Source of the DNA: Hirundichthys speculiger
Lineage: Eukaryota; Chordata; Actinopteri; Beloniformes; Exocoetidae
NCBI GenBank assembly: GCA_018398805.1
Contig: JAGFBZ010000180.1
Span: forward strand, 124,001 to 188,000
Reading direction: 5' to 3'
DNA length: 64,000 bases
The notes under the pieces were generated by a model. That model was not told where the DNA came from. It did no database searches and worked only from the letters and a program-made list of their open reading frames with translations. Shown one piece after another: positions 1 through 27,823 of this stretch; the stretch's first letter is position 1, and each line of letters starts with the position of its first letter. Both the position numbers and the translations under genes were made by a program.

Positions 1-660
1 AGAAGATTGAAATTGTTAGTTCCTACAAATATCTGTTTCACTGTGTTTGACAACCAGCTTAAACTTGATGTCAACACTGAAGCACTGGTCAAACTGGACA
101 GAGAGGATTCATCTCCTTCGTATGTTGAATTCTTTTTCTGTCAGTCCAGTCGTTTTTATCAGTCCTTGATTGAAAGCTTTTTAACTTATTCTTTTATCTG
201 TTGGTTCTACAACCTGTCACTCAGGGACAGAAACAGTCTCAACAGTGTGGTGAAACTCCCAGATTACTGGACTCCAGCAGAGAGACCTGGTTCCCAGTGG
301 GAACAACAGGTCTGGAGGAAGAACCTCTGGGAATGTTCTAGCAAAACAGTTTTCACTGCTGCCTTCAGGACGTCGTTATGCCCAACCTGTTTTTAAGGCT
401 AATTGCTTTTCCAAGTCTTTTATTCCCTCTGCTGTCCGGTTGTTAAATGTCATCTTTATGAATCTGTTTGGTTTGTACTGTGTACCTTCTAGCAATGATA
501 CCATCCGGTGTTTGAATAGGCCATTTTTAATTAATGTATTTATTGGTATTAGTAGAGACTACAGAGATTAAACTGTAATCTTTGGAGTCAGGGATTGAAA
601 TATTGAAATGGGGGAAAAAAACATTTGCACCTTAAGGACCTGTTTTTGTCTGATAATAAA
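1..660 (+). mobile_element. LINE (non-LTR retrotransposon) 3' fragment, decayed
   Basis: The plus strand keeps the end of a LINE ORF2-type protein in broken frames. The segment around 150-250 reads like the region after the reverse transcriptase (FYQSLIESFLTYSFICWFYN). After a frame change near 370 the typical C-terminal wording SGRRYAQPVFKANCFSKSF is followed by IPSAVRLLN. An AATAAAG stretch near 655 could be the element's 3' end. No catalytic motif is present and the 5' part lies outside the window or is lost. The clade is not assigned. It lies upstream of the first visible best3 exon, in intronic DNA. Confidence 0.65.
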
Positions 661-1152
661 GACCATTTGGCAGCAGATTTTTCCTCATATTTTTAATCTC
701 CTGTAGAAAAGCTGAAAGGGAAATGACAGTTTTACATGTGAACCCTGGTTGGATAAAGATTCAGAACTAAACACAGTTTTCAACAGATAAAATGGATAAA
801 ATAATGTTTGGTGTTTGTGGTGGTGTAGTATGTGGAACAGTGGTAATCATTTTGACAAATAATTGCTCACAGCAACATTAAAAAAGAATTTTAAAAAAGA
901 ACGAAAAATGAACTATTTAGTTCACTTTTTTGAAATTGTGAACATAATTTTGAATATAAACTATGAACTTAACTAGTTGGTGTAGAAAGTGAACTTGCCC
1001 AACACATGTTGGACATTTAATGTGCTGCAAAACCTTGGACGTACGTTCTTTAAATTGACACGATGAAAGAAGAACAAAGACCCCCACAGATCTGCTACAC
1101 TGACGTTAGCGTTAGCATCTGTAGGTCTCTGAATGTTTGTCTTCCTGTCCAG
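661..1152. other. AT-rich intronic sequence upstream of the first visible best3 exon
   Basis: I see no open frame, RNA gene or clear repeat here beyond short A-rich runs. The last bases (cttcctgtccag) form the polypyrimidine tract and acceptor of the best3 exon that starts at 1153. Confidence 0.5.
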
Positions 1153-4100
1153 GCTTCATGACTCCTGAGGAGAGGAAGGTGTTTGAGAACATTCGATCTC
1201 CTCACCTGAAGTACTGGATTCCTGTGGTCTGGTTCTCCAACCTGGCCTCCAAAGCCCGACAGGAAGGACGGATCCAGGACAGTATCGACCTGCAGAACAT
1301 CCTCAATGTGAGGGACAGGGTTCTTCTGTTGGAGCCTGAACAGCTTCTAGCTAACTAAGCTAACTAGGCTAGCTAGCAATGTCATTGTGTTAGGTACCAG
1401 CTAATTACATTAGCTAGGTGCAGCTGGCTAACTTAGCTAAAAAGCTAATTATATTAGCTAGCAAAAACACAGCCAATTAGCTAACCTTGCCAGATAGTGA
1501 GAGGTAATCAAGGTTTTCTAGATAGCTAGCACTGGTTGCTAGGCTACCTGGCCGCTCTCAGGAGTCCAGGTTGGCGGTGGTACCAACCTGCAATTTCCTG
1601 TCTGTGTCCAGGAGATGAACCTGTTCAGAACCTGGTGCGCTACCCTGTTTGGCTACGACTGGGTCGGCATCCCACTGGTGTACACGCAGGTAAACTGGTC
1701 TAAACTGATTTGAGGGGGTGGGGCTACATTCTCTAACACCTGTCCATCCTCAGGTCGTCACTCTGGCCGTCTACACCTTCTTCTTCGCTTGTCTGATTGG
1801 TCGACAGTTCCTGGACCCCACCCAGGGCCACCCAGGCCATGACCTGGACCTGTACGTGCCCGTCTTCACCCTCCTGCAGTTCTTCTTCTACTCTGGCTGG
1901 TTGAAGGTACGAATTCTTCTTCTGCTGCTGCTTTACAGCACAAGCTTCGGCTTTGATGGATTAAAAAATGAATTTAAAGACACATTTCACTAAATATTCC
2001 CTAAAAGAATAATATACATGATCTCAGAAACGTTTGAATCTTACGACCCGGTAGAGGGGTGGTGGTGTATTTCTCCACAGAGATGGTACCTGCTGCTGGG
2101 GTTAAGGGGTTGGGTTAGGGGTTAGGGGTTAGGGGTTGAGGGTTGAGGGTTAGGGGTTAGGGGTTGAGGGTTATGGTAGGGGTTAGGGTTAGGGGGTAGG
2201 GGTAGGGGTTAGGGGTTAGGGTTAGGGGTTAGGGGTTAGGGTTGGGTTAGGGGTTAGGGGTTAGGGGTTAGGGGTTAGGGGTTAGGGGTTAGGGGTTAGG
2301 GGTTAGGGTTAGGGGTTAGGGTTAGGGTTAGGGGTTAGGGGTTAGGGGTTTAGGGGTTGAGGGTTAGGGTTGGGGGTTAGTGGTTAGGGGTTAGGGGTTA
2401 GGGGTTGGGGGGTTAGGGGGTTAGGGGTTAGGGGTTAGGGTTAGGGTTAGGGTTAGGGGTTAGGGGTTAGGGGTTAGGGTTAGGGGTTAGGGGTTGGGGG
2501 TTAGGGGTTGAGGGTTAGGGGTTGAGGGTTAAGGGGTTGGGGGTTGGTTGGGGTTAGGGGTTAGGGGTTAGGGGTTAGGGGTTAGGGTTAGGTGGTTAGG
2601 GGTTAGGGGTTAGGGGTTAGGGGTTGGGGGTTAGGGTTAAGGGTTGGGGGTTAGGGGTTAGGGTTGAGGGTTGAGGGTTAGGGGTTAGGGTCATCACTGT
2701 TCCCACCTTACTGGACGTCCTGACACCAGCTGACCTTTCTATGTTCCTCTGTCCTCATATATTAATAACTCTCCTTAAATAAAAAAAAAATAAATCTATC
2801 TAATCAAATCTAAAACACTAATAATAATCTGATAATGAGCCACCGATACTGGAAGTGTCAGAGGAGGACAGATAGAGACAGAGGAGGACAGATAGAGACA
2901 GAGGAGGACAGACAGAGACAGAGGAGGACAGACAGAGACAGAGGAGAAGACAGAGGAGGACAGATAGAGACAGAGAGACAGACAGACAGGAGGACAGACA
3001 GAAGAGGACAGAGAGACAGAGGAGGACAGATAGAGACAGATAGAGACAGAGGAGGACAGATAGAGACAGAGGAGGACAGACTGAGACAGAGGAGGACAGA
3101 TAGAGACAGAGGGGACAGACAGACTGAGACAGAGGAGGACAGATAGAGACAGAGGAGGACAGACTGAGACAGAGGAGGACAGATAGAGACAGAGGAGGAC
3201 AGATAGAGACAGAGGAGGACAGACTGAGACAGAGGAGGACAGACTGAGACAGAGGAGGACAGACAGAGACAGAGGAGGACAGACTGAGACAGAGGAGGAC
3301 AGATAGAGACAGAGGAGGACAGATAGAGACAGAGGAGGACAGATAGAGACAGAGGAGGACAGACAGAGACAGAGGAGGACAGATAGAGACAGAGGAGGAC
3401 AGACAGAGACAGAGGAGGACAGATAGAGACAGAGGAGGACAGATGGAGACAGAGGAGGACAGACTGAGACAGAGGAGGACAGATAGAGACAGAGGAGGAC
3501 AGATAGAGACAGAGGAGGACAGATGGAGACAGAGGAGGACAGATAGAGACAGAGGAGGACAGATGGAGACAGAGGACAGATAGAGACAGAGGAGGACAGA
3601 TAGAGGACAGTCAGTGAGGTTCATCGTCAGAGGAACTGAAATGTGCTTTGATGTTTCTGGACTCTAAAGTTTGGAACCTGAAACATAAATTATGTTTAGA
3701 AGGTGTGCTCTTCACCCAGAACTGAACGACTGTTTTCAGGTAGCAGAGCAGCTCATCAACCCGTTCGGAGAAGACGACGACGACTTTGAGGCGAACTGGA
3801 TCATCGACAGGAACCTGCAGGTCAGGAGGACGTTCAGACACAATACTGATAAAAATAAACTCAGCTCCAAAACAGCTGGGATGTCCTGTAAGATAGGAAT
3901 TAAAACAGAATGGAATGATTTTTAAATCTCATAAATTTATATTTTACTCACAACAAACCACTGAAAATAAATCCGGTGAAAGTGAGGAAATGTTCATCTA
4001 AAGTAAACGTGTCAATCTCAACGTCTGCAAGAGCTTGAAAGGACGACCTACAACATTTCTCAATAAATTTGGACGAGCCGGGAGTCGAACTCGCGACCAG

Positions 4101-7100
4101 CCGCAGGAGGACTGTAGCCTCTGTACACGGTACACCTGTACACCTGCTCTAACCACTCCACTACCGGGGCGGCCCAATAGTTTAATATGTTGAATTTAAG
4201 ATAATTATTAGTTATTAGAACTACATTAAAGGTAAAATAACTTTAAAGTTCATGAGGTTAAAACCGGGTTGAATCAAAGATTAAAACCCACCTGTTGGAA
4301 CGTTCTGGTTTTCTCCACTTCCTGTTTACCTGTCTGTCCAGGTGTCTCTGTTAGCGGTGGACGAGATGCACATGAACCTCCCTCACATCACCAAGGACAT
4401 CTACTGGAACGACCGAGACGCACGGCCGCCGTACACGCTGGCGGCAGCTGATTACTGCATCCCGTCCTTCCTGGGCTCCACCACTGACATGGGGTCAGCT
4501 GACCTCCGCTAGCTGCTGTTAGCCACGTGTGGTTCACTCCCTGCTTTCTGACATGGGGTCAGCTGACCTCCGCTAGCTGCTGTTAGCCACGCGTGGTTCA
4601 CTCCCTGCTTTCTGACATGGGGTCAGCTGACCTCCGCTAGCTGCTGTTAGCCACGCGTGTGGTTCACTCCCTGCTTTACAGACTGCATGTTTGACAGAAT
4701 AATGGTTGCTATATTAACGCTTAAAAAGAACTAGACAAACGCTCTTGTGACATCACCTGTAGGTTTCTGAAGACTCTTTCTTTGTACTGAACCCTGATTA
4801 ATCCAGAAACAAACAGCTGGAACACGTCCACTTTAGCTTAGCTAGCTTGGTTTCTGTTAACCAGTGATGCTTATTAATATTATTGTGACATTCATGCTGA
4901 ATGGGTTAAGATCTTGCAGGAGTCTGACAGTCACTGATCAGCTTTTCCTCCTTCAGACTCTCTGAAATCCTTCAGTCTGAAGATGTTGATGTTTGTGATG
5001 GTCGCCCACGGCAACAGGACCCCGTTTTGACACGACGCCAGCAATCAGTAAAACTCAAACTTTCTTTTCCTCATAAATGTTTTTTTTTTTGCAAAGTGTA
5101 TTTATTGAAAATGTAGTCAGACTTAATATAAAACAATACAAAACTATCACCTTTTTTAACCATCTCTTTCCCCGTTAAAACAAGGAAATAAATGACAGAT
5201 AAAAGCGTTATTCCTGTCAGGATCCACCTCTAATCTGATCCAGGATCAGACACTTTTTGAATAAACCTTCTAGCAGATGTTTAAATGTGATCAAAACCAA
5301 TCACAGCTGTTTTTAATTACCATCAGATCAATCTGTAATACTGTGATTGTGGCCTTTAGTTCAATGTTAATGTGAAACACGTCAGAGAAGTTTGTATATT
5401 GAATATTTGTCAGTTTTGGAACACCAGAACATCTGAGATGGTGTCGATGGTCCGATCGTTTGAGCCTCCAGATGTTTTATAAATCTATCATGAACTTTTC
5501 AAGGTTCTGGGTCGGGTCCAAAGACTGCTGAGTGTCCAAGAGCCTCCCGATCTCGGTCATCCTCGACCCGTCTTTAAGCGTCACAGCAGCGACGCCACCG
5601 GAAGCTTCTCTACAGACTTCAGGTATCAGCACCGTACAAGTATCATGATTACCAACCAGAACCTCCAGAACCAACCAGACTCCCTCTGGTTTTAACCCAC
5701 CCAGGGCCCACCAAGGTCCTCCAGAGATGGCTCCACCCACCAGCTTGGCCATGGCCCCGCCCTCCTTGGACACTCTGTCCACCCTGAGGGAGGACAGCAG
5801 CAACCCGCCGTCTCCTGAGAGTTCCTCCTCCATCGTGTTTCCCCGGCTGGTCGTCAGCCCACCGCTAATACCTGATGGGGCTAACGGTCAAGATTCTCTC
5901 AGCAAACATCAGAACGGTCTGAACCCCTCCCCCGCTGATGAGCCACCGAGCCAGGACGCTCCGAGGTGATTGGCTGGATGTTTTCAATGCCCTCCATCTA
6001 CACCGAGCGAGCTAAGCTGGCTAACTAAGCTGACCCAGCTAACACAGCTGGGCCAGCTAATGAAGCTAACTTAGCTGATCTAGCTAACCCAGGTGGCCCA
6101 GCTACTGAAGCTGACCAAGCTAACATAGCAAATTAAGCTAACATGGTTAACTTAATTAACACAGCTGCCCCTAGTTAATGCAGCTAATGTAGCTAACAAA
6201 GCTAATATAGCTCAAGCAGTTAACATAGTTAACCTAGCTAACCTAGCTTCCTCATAACTAAGGTTAGCTAGGTTAACTATATTAGCTAGGTTAACTATGT
6301 TTGTTAGGTTAGCCAGGTTAACTATGTTAACCAGGTTAGCTATGTTAGCCAGGTTAGCCAGGTTAGCTTTGTTAGGCCAGATTCTGCCATTTGAACTGGA
6401 ACTGAATATATGAAAAGATAAACAAACATGGCCGCTCCCTGTATAGCAGCAACTCCAGCTCCAGATAGCGATGTGTCTTTTATGCTAAATGTGTTGTCTG
6501 TACCGTCTCACAGTCTCATACTAAAATCGTCTACAGCAGAAACTTCGTTGCTCGGACTACAAAACTCTGACTTTTCAAAAAGTTGCACTGGTTTTGGAAC
6601 TCAAAATATCACGAGCTCAGCGATCTACACCAGAAAGATCCAGGGACCTGCAAGACAGCGCCTCCCGCTCCCACCACCGACTGACACTGGAGGCGGCACA
6701 AACGGTGTGCTAGCAAGCGGTGTGCTAGCAAGTGGTGTGCTAGCAAGTGGTGTGCTAGCAAGCGGTGTGCTAGCAAGCGGTGTGCTAGCAAGCGGTGTGC
6801 TAGCAAGCGGTGTGCCAGCAAGCGGGGCCGTGGAGCCGGTATCAGCGCCAGGCCACAAGCTAACCCCTTTAGACTGGGACTTTCTTCTATTCTACTGTCC
6901 AACGTTCGCCTGCTGGAAACCTAGATGGATTACCTGAGACTGATTACCTGAGACTGATTACCTGAGACTGCATCTAACTACTCTGAGAAAGATGAGGGAC
7001 TGCGGCGCCATCATCCTGCTCTGGGTCTTTAAAGCGAGACAGACAATTCACATTGTAACAGATGCTATACAAATAAAATGGAATTGAATATTTCCAGAGA

Positions 7101-8361
7101 CGTGACTAAATCACAGCATTCCAAACAACGCCGTTCTTCTGGACCGACAGGAGCCGCGCTGTCAGGTACATACAGGTGTTGTATGTGTCCTCATCAATAA
7201 TAACTGGTGTCTCATTGTTGACCCGTCTACATGCCAAGAGCCTTCACAACCGTCTACAGCTGTGTTACGTTCCAGCAACCAGGGGACGCACCGTCTACAC
7301 CGGATCAGTCTGTGAGCTTAATGCAGAACTCATAAAACTGAAAACTCTAGACCAGGTCTACACCAACATGAAGGAGCCATACAGCCATCACATGACCTGT
7401 TCACCATCCAATCATCTGGCAAAGCATCGCACGGTCCAAGAAGACCAGACTCAGACCATCAGACTGCTCAGTTTCTTCATGCTGCCATCCTGAACTTTAC
7501 CACTTTACATATTTTATTATTGCACCTCAACAACAAACCTCAAACTTTGACGACACTCTGACTGAATATTTGATAAGATGTAAAATATAAACGTCCGCTT
7601 TCGGCTTATTATGACACGGTCTGATTGACAAAGTTCACTTTGACTTGACAACAGAACCAGAACTGAACGGTGGCAACAGAACCAGGACCCCCTCACTGAC
7701 AGAAAACAGAAACAGGATCAGAACTCTGAAGTTCTGCCCAGGTTTCAGTTCTGATCCAGACGGAGTCTGATCTGGTGGTCTGGACCAGGAAGCTCCATCT
7801 TCATTAAACTGAGGTGTTTTTGTTGTCCTCTGCTTTGTATTTCCAGGATCGGTTCTGGTTGCTGCTCTCCGACCCAACTGGGACCCAAACAGTTCCGGTG
7901 GATGACCCCAGATGTGAAGAACGTCCTGCCGCTCCGTCCACGAGGACGGCAGTTTTCGCTGCAGTTCTCCAGGCAGACCTCGAAGTCGTCGGTCCGCAGC
8001 CTGCCGAGCCCCAAAGGCCCTGGGCCGGCGGAGACGAGGCCTGGGTCGGCTCCAGTCCCGCCCGTCGCCCGGTCCGACCTCTGATGCGCTGTCGCTACCA
8101 GAACCCGACTACAGTCAGGACTTCCAGGGAACAGCAGCAGACGAGGACGACGAGAAGGATGGACCTGACGGCGAAGAGTCCAAAAACCACGACTGTGAGT
8201 CACATGGTTCAGAGAAGAAAACAACCCAACCGGGACCACCAGCGACCCGCCGGGCCTCCGACCGCTTCACCGGCCCAAACGGAGAACCAAGTGGGCCCGT
8301 TGTGAGCTGGTCTGACTGGTCCAGAGCTCTGGTTCCGTTACTACAGACAAACTCTTTATAA
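1153..8361 (+). CDS. best3: Bestrophin-3-like calcium-activated anion channel, 3' part of gene, C-terminal exons frameshifted
   Basis: Bestrophins are pentameric plasma-membrane chloride channels opened by calcium. Visible exons are 1153-1307, 1612-1689, 1754-1906, 3740-3820, 4342-4493, about 5504-5965 and 7847-8361. The first five join in frame and match the family from mid-protein onwards: [35 protein letters not shown], the membrane stretch [16 protein letters not shown], the acidic calcium clasp [11 protein letters not shown], then DEMHMNLP and [21 protein letters not shown] and [10 protein letters not shown] favour BEST3 over BEST1, 2 or 4. The variable C-terminal tail follows ([24 protein letters not shown]). 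The sixth and seventh exons join in phase 2. Each carries an apparent +1 frameshift: one between 5649 and 5695, one before the TGA at 8082-8084. If the second is bridged, an acidic tail ends at TAA 8359-8361. The acceptor of the sixth exon is uncertain, because the phase left by the donor at 4494 does not fit the AG at 5502. The N-terminal exons lie left of the window. The shifts may be assembly errors or real decay. Confidence 0.85.
2099..2690 (+). repeat. Interstitial telomere-like array (GGGGTTA/GGGTTA)
   Basis: About 590 bp of degenerate GGGGTTA and GGGTTA units with GAGGGTT variants lie in the best3 intron between 1907 and 3739. The G-rich strand is the plus strand. The 7-mer GGGGTTA dominates over the canonical telomere 6-mer TTAGGG, so this looks like an internal minisatellite rather than a former chromosome end. 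Confidence 0.9.
2850..3606. repeat. 20-bp minisatellite GACAGAGGAGGACAGATAGA
   Basis: About 37 copies of a 20-bp purine-rich unit, with ATAGAG, ACTGAG and ACAGAG variants, fill most of the rest of the best3 intron 1907-3739. Lack of stops yields an artefactual 268-residue frame rich in [11 protein letters not shown] on the minus strand. The array ends about 130 bp before the exon at 3740. Confidence 0.92.
4071..4176 (-). repeat. tRNA-derived element (SINE head or tRNA pseudogene)
   Basis: On the minus strand the sequence contains a polymerase III A-box-like motif (TAGTGGAGTGG) and, about 70 bases further, a B-box-like motif (GAGTTCGACTCC) followed by CGGCTCGTCC, which partly pairs with the 5' end. 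The anticodon region is expanded and repetitive (GTGTACAGGTGTACCGTGTAC), so it is not a working tRNA. It lies in the best3 intron 3821-4341. Confidence 0.5.
4484..4677 (+). repeat. Three tandem copies of a 64-bp unit that includes a best3 exon end and its splice donor
   Basis: The last bases of the best3 exon, the donor and about 50 bases of intron (CTGACATGGGGTCAGCTGAC then CTCCGCTAGCTGCTGTTAGC) are repeated almost perfectly at 4484, 4548 and 4612. Differences are limited to CACGTGTGG, CACGCGTGG and CACGCGTGTGG near the unit end. The first copy carries the true exon-intron junction at 4493/4494. Confidence 0.9.
5990..6385. repeat. GCTAAC/GTTAGC-rich degenerate repeat with a central inverted repeat
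   Basis: This stretch of the best3 intron 5966-7846 consists of short irregular units such as AGCTAACTAAGCTGACC. Orientation changes at about 6250, with AGCTAAC on the left and GTTAGCTAGG on the right. A perfect 20-bp inverted repeat (6225-6244 against 6261-6280) sits at the changeover. Confidence 0.75.
6420..7092 (+). mobile_element. Probable retroposed element with internal 15-bp repeats and a LINE/SINE-like tail
   Basis: A 169-codon open frame (6428-6937) starts ATGGCCGCTCCC and holds about eight copies of a 15-bp unit (GGTGTGCTAGCAAGC, peptide GVLAS). It is followed by three GATTACCTGAGACT units and, at about 7060-7090, ATGCTATACAAATAAAATGG then AATTGAAT. That tail resembles the 3' ends of many fish retroposons. 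I do not recognise the protein. The segment may be a dead retroelement inside the best3 intron; function is not inferred. Confidence 0.4.
6706..6830 (+). repeat. 15-bp minisatellite GGTGTGCTAGCAAGC
   Basis: About eight head-to-tail copies with AAGC/AAGT variation. Because the unit is divisible by three it stays open in several frames on both strands. Each unit contains the palindrome GCTAGC. Confidence 0.9.
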
Positions 8362-8383
8362 ACTCAACAACAGAACTCTTCAA

Positions 8384-8389
8384 AATAAA
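8384..8389 (+). terminator. best3 polyadenylation signal AATAAA
   Basis: AATAAA lies 22 bases after the stop codon at 8359-8361 of the frame-bridged best3 reading, and further AATAAA-like hexamers follow at once. This supports 8361 as the end of the gene. Confidence 0.6.
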
Positions 8390-8835
8390 ATAATAAAAAA
8401 CATTTCTTCAAAATGACAATGACCTGTTTGCTGTCCAGCAGAGCTCACCTGTGTGACCTCATCCAGGTGTTCATGATGCTAAAACACAGTTCCTGATCGC
8501 AGACACAAACACCTACGTTTTGATGCATCATTGATCTCAGGAGGGAAGGTGTGAAAACCCATAAACGTTATCGTCCAGGTGTTCAGACTCGTTGAAGCGT
8601 TTAATCTCTAAACAATTCAGAGCTTCTGAAATTCTACGTAGATGTTTTTATGAAAAATAACTCAGTTCACATTAGACTGCGTTTCTTCATTTGTTGATAA
8701 AAGAACTGATGCGACTTTCTCGAGCAGAGGATGTCAAACGCAAAGCCTGCAGCCGACAGGAACCCCAGAACCCCAGAACCCCAGAACCCCAGAACCCGTC
8801 CTGTGATGTCATCCACAGGTTGCTGCAGTGATGTT
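8390..8835. other. Intergenic sequence between best3 and the protease gene
   Basis: The two genes converge on this interval. Only a short CCCCAGAA run (8760-8800) stands out. I see no coding or RNA signal. Confidence 0.5.
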
Positions 8836-9305
8836 AAAGAGCTCCCAGAGGAGCTGGAGGAGGTGGAGGAGCTGGGAGGAGGTGGGAGGAGGTGGGAGAG
8901 GTGGGGAGAGGTGGGAGGAGCTGGGAGGAGGTGGGAGGAGGTGGAGGAGGGGGAGGAGGTGGGAGGAGGTGGAGGAGGTGGGAGGAGGTGGGAGGAGGTG
9001 GAGAGGTGGAGGAGCGGAGGGGGAGGAGGAGGAGCTGGAGGAGGGGGGAGGAGGTGGGAGGAGGAGGAGGTGGGAGGGAGGAGGAGTGGAGGAGGTGGAG
9101 GAGGAGGTGGAGGAGGTGGGAGGAGGGTGGAGGAGGTGGAGGAGGTGGAGGAGGGGGGAGGAGGTGGGAGGAGGTGGAGGAGGTGGGAGGAGGTGGAGGA
9201 GGTGGAGGAGGTGGGAGGAGGTGGGAGGAGGTGGGAGGAGGTGGGAGGAGGTGGAGGAGGTGGAGGAGGTGGGAGAGCTGGAGAAGGGGGAGGAGGTGGG
9301 AAGCA
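8836..9305. repeat. GGAGGT/GGAGGA purine-rich minisatellite
   Basis: About 470 bp is almost pure purine on the plus strand, built of GGAGGT, GGGAGGAGGT and GGAGGA units. It gives spurious glycine/arginine/glutamate or proline/histidine/leucine frames in several registers. Repeated GGG and GG tracts could form quadruplex or triplex DNA. It lies between best3 and the protease gene. Confidence 0.93.
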
Positions 9306-9835
9306 GAAGTTGTTGAGCTTTTTTGTGAAATCTCAAATTTTGCAAAATTGCAACTGTTTGATGTCACGCTACAACTTTTTATCATGAAAGATGTCAACTC
9401 TGCTCCGCTGGTGTCGTCTATGCTAGCGCTGAACTGCTGCTAAACGCTCCAGAACTCTTCTTCATGGCAGCGCTGAGTCGTGGGACGTCTTTGACATGGA
9501 TGTCAGTTTAAGAACCTTCACCTTAAACGGGATGTTGCTGACGTTGGCGAAACTTCAGAAAATTAATAACAACCCTTTTTCGTAATGTACATCTGCAAAA
9601 TTAAACTCTTTTGCCTAAAAGCTGCTGGTTTAGTTTCCGGGTCATACGAGGTCCAGAAGAACAGTCAGTGTCCCACAAGGTCCAGTCAGTATCTCCATGA
9701 CTACGAAGATACAGCTCTCTGAGTTTGTTGCCGTTCGTTTGTCGTGGTGGGTATTATTTATAATTCATATTTTTTTAATGAATTATAAATAATACATGAA
9801 ATGACATAAAAACCTGTCAGAAATCACATGTTAGA
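9306..9835. other. Intergenic sequence without recognised genes
   Basis: No convincing exon, RNA gene or tandem repeat was found. A palindromic AT-rich segment lies at about 9745-9800 (AATTATAAATAATA read in both directions). Confidence 0.5.
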
Positions 9836-10070
9836 ACTAGAAAAGCACTCAGAGAGCTCAGACCTCCACTAAACGCAACAATTATCGAAAATTTGAAAGT
9901 GATCCAGAATCCAGGATTTCTTCCGGATCAGAACCAAAATGAAACCAGTTCTTCCTTTTCACATTTCTGACAACTGAAAATTTCATCAAAATCCATCCAG
10001 AACTTTTAGAGTTATCTTGAACACAGACAGATAAACGCCGGCAAAAACAACCTCCTTGGAGGTAAAAATT
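9836..10070. repeat. Interspersed repeat, family copy 1
   Basis: AATTATCGAAAATTTGAAAG, TGATCCAGAATCCAGG, TTTCATCAAAATCCATCCAG and TTATCTTGAACACAGACAG occur in the same order and spacing at about 52340-52745 and 59563-59830. This identifies an interspersed element family; the copy here is shorter at its start. I cannot name the class. Confidence 0.8.
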
Positions 10071-10116
10071 GTTTGTTTACCTGGTTGCTGGGTTACGCTC
10101 ATACAGACAAGGGGCC

Positions 10117-10295
10117 CTCCTAGCCAATGGGATGCCAGGAAGATGCTAAGCGATAGCCAATGGGATGCCAGGAAGATGCTAAGCGATAGCCAATGGGATG
10201 CCAGGAAGATGCTAAGCGATAGCCAATGGGATGCCAGGAAGATGCTAAGCGATAGCCAATGGGAATGCCAGGAAGATGCTAAGCGATAGCCAATG
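10117..10295. repeat. 33-bp minisatellite, about five copies
   Basis: The unit begins AGCCAATGGGATGCCAGGAA and ends GATGCTAAGCGAT. Copies are almost identical (one has an extra A). Each holds a CCAAT box, though with no promoter nearby this is probably incidental. Confidence 0.92.
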
Positions 10296-10590
10296 GCAGA
10301 GCAGCTCAGACGCACCGCTTTCAAACCGAGATACAGAGCCGACAGCTACGTTTACGTTCAGTAAACTGGGAGCTGCGAGTAGCAGCGCTACTGGATTTAT
10401 GACTTTACTATCCTGAAATTTCTTTCGTAACGAGAGGCAATATTTTCCCTTTGAGGCGTTTCGTAACCTGAAAATTTTGTATGTAGAAACGTTCGTAAGT
10501 AGAGATACCACGGTATATAAAATGTGAAATAAATAATGACACAGAGACAAAAGTTGTTTGTTGTTGATACTGAGGTTTGATCAGATTATT

Positions 10591-10600
10591 TTTATTTATT
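10591..10600 (-). terminator. Protease gene polyadenylation signals
   Basis: On the minus strand two overlapping AATAAA hexamers lie about 145 bases beyond the protease stop codon at 10741-10743, and more AATAAA-like sequence follows towards 10585. Confidence 0.6.
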
Positions 10601-10740
10601 TATTAAAATAAATAAAATAGCAGCTACAACATGACTCTAGATGGTTGTTTTTGATTTTTGAGTCAATGCCGGATTCTGATTGGCTACAAACAGTTCAGGT
10701 GATGAGCGCTGCTGTCAGATCTTTGGATCAGCTGACTGGG

Positions 10741-27823
<17,083 letters not shown>

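Noticed and set aside
2099..2690. Telomere or chromosome-end interpretation of GGGTTA arrays
   Set aside because: Arrays are internal to genes, degenerate, dominated by a 7-mer, and flanked by unique exons on both sides.
5477..5833. 118-codon minus-strand open frame
   Set aside because: Antisense to the best3 C-terminal exon, whose plus-strand frames read as BEST3; the minus frame is a shadow.
7635..8305. Overlapping 160-codon frames on both strands around the last best3 exon
   Set aside because: The splice phase and BEST3-like sequence support other frames; these are shadows in GC-rich coding sequence.
8731..9443. Glycine/arginine-rich and proline/histidine-rich frames
   Set aside because: Translation of a GGAGGT purine tract in every register; not a gene.
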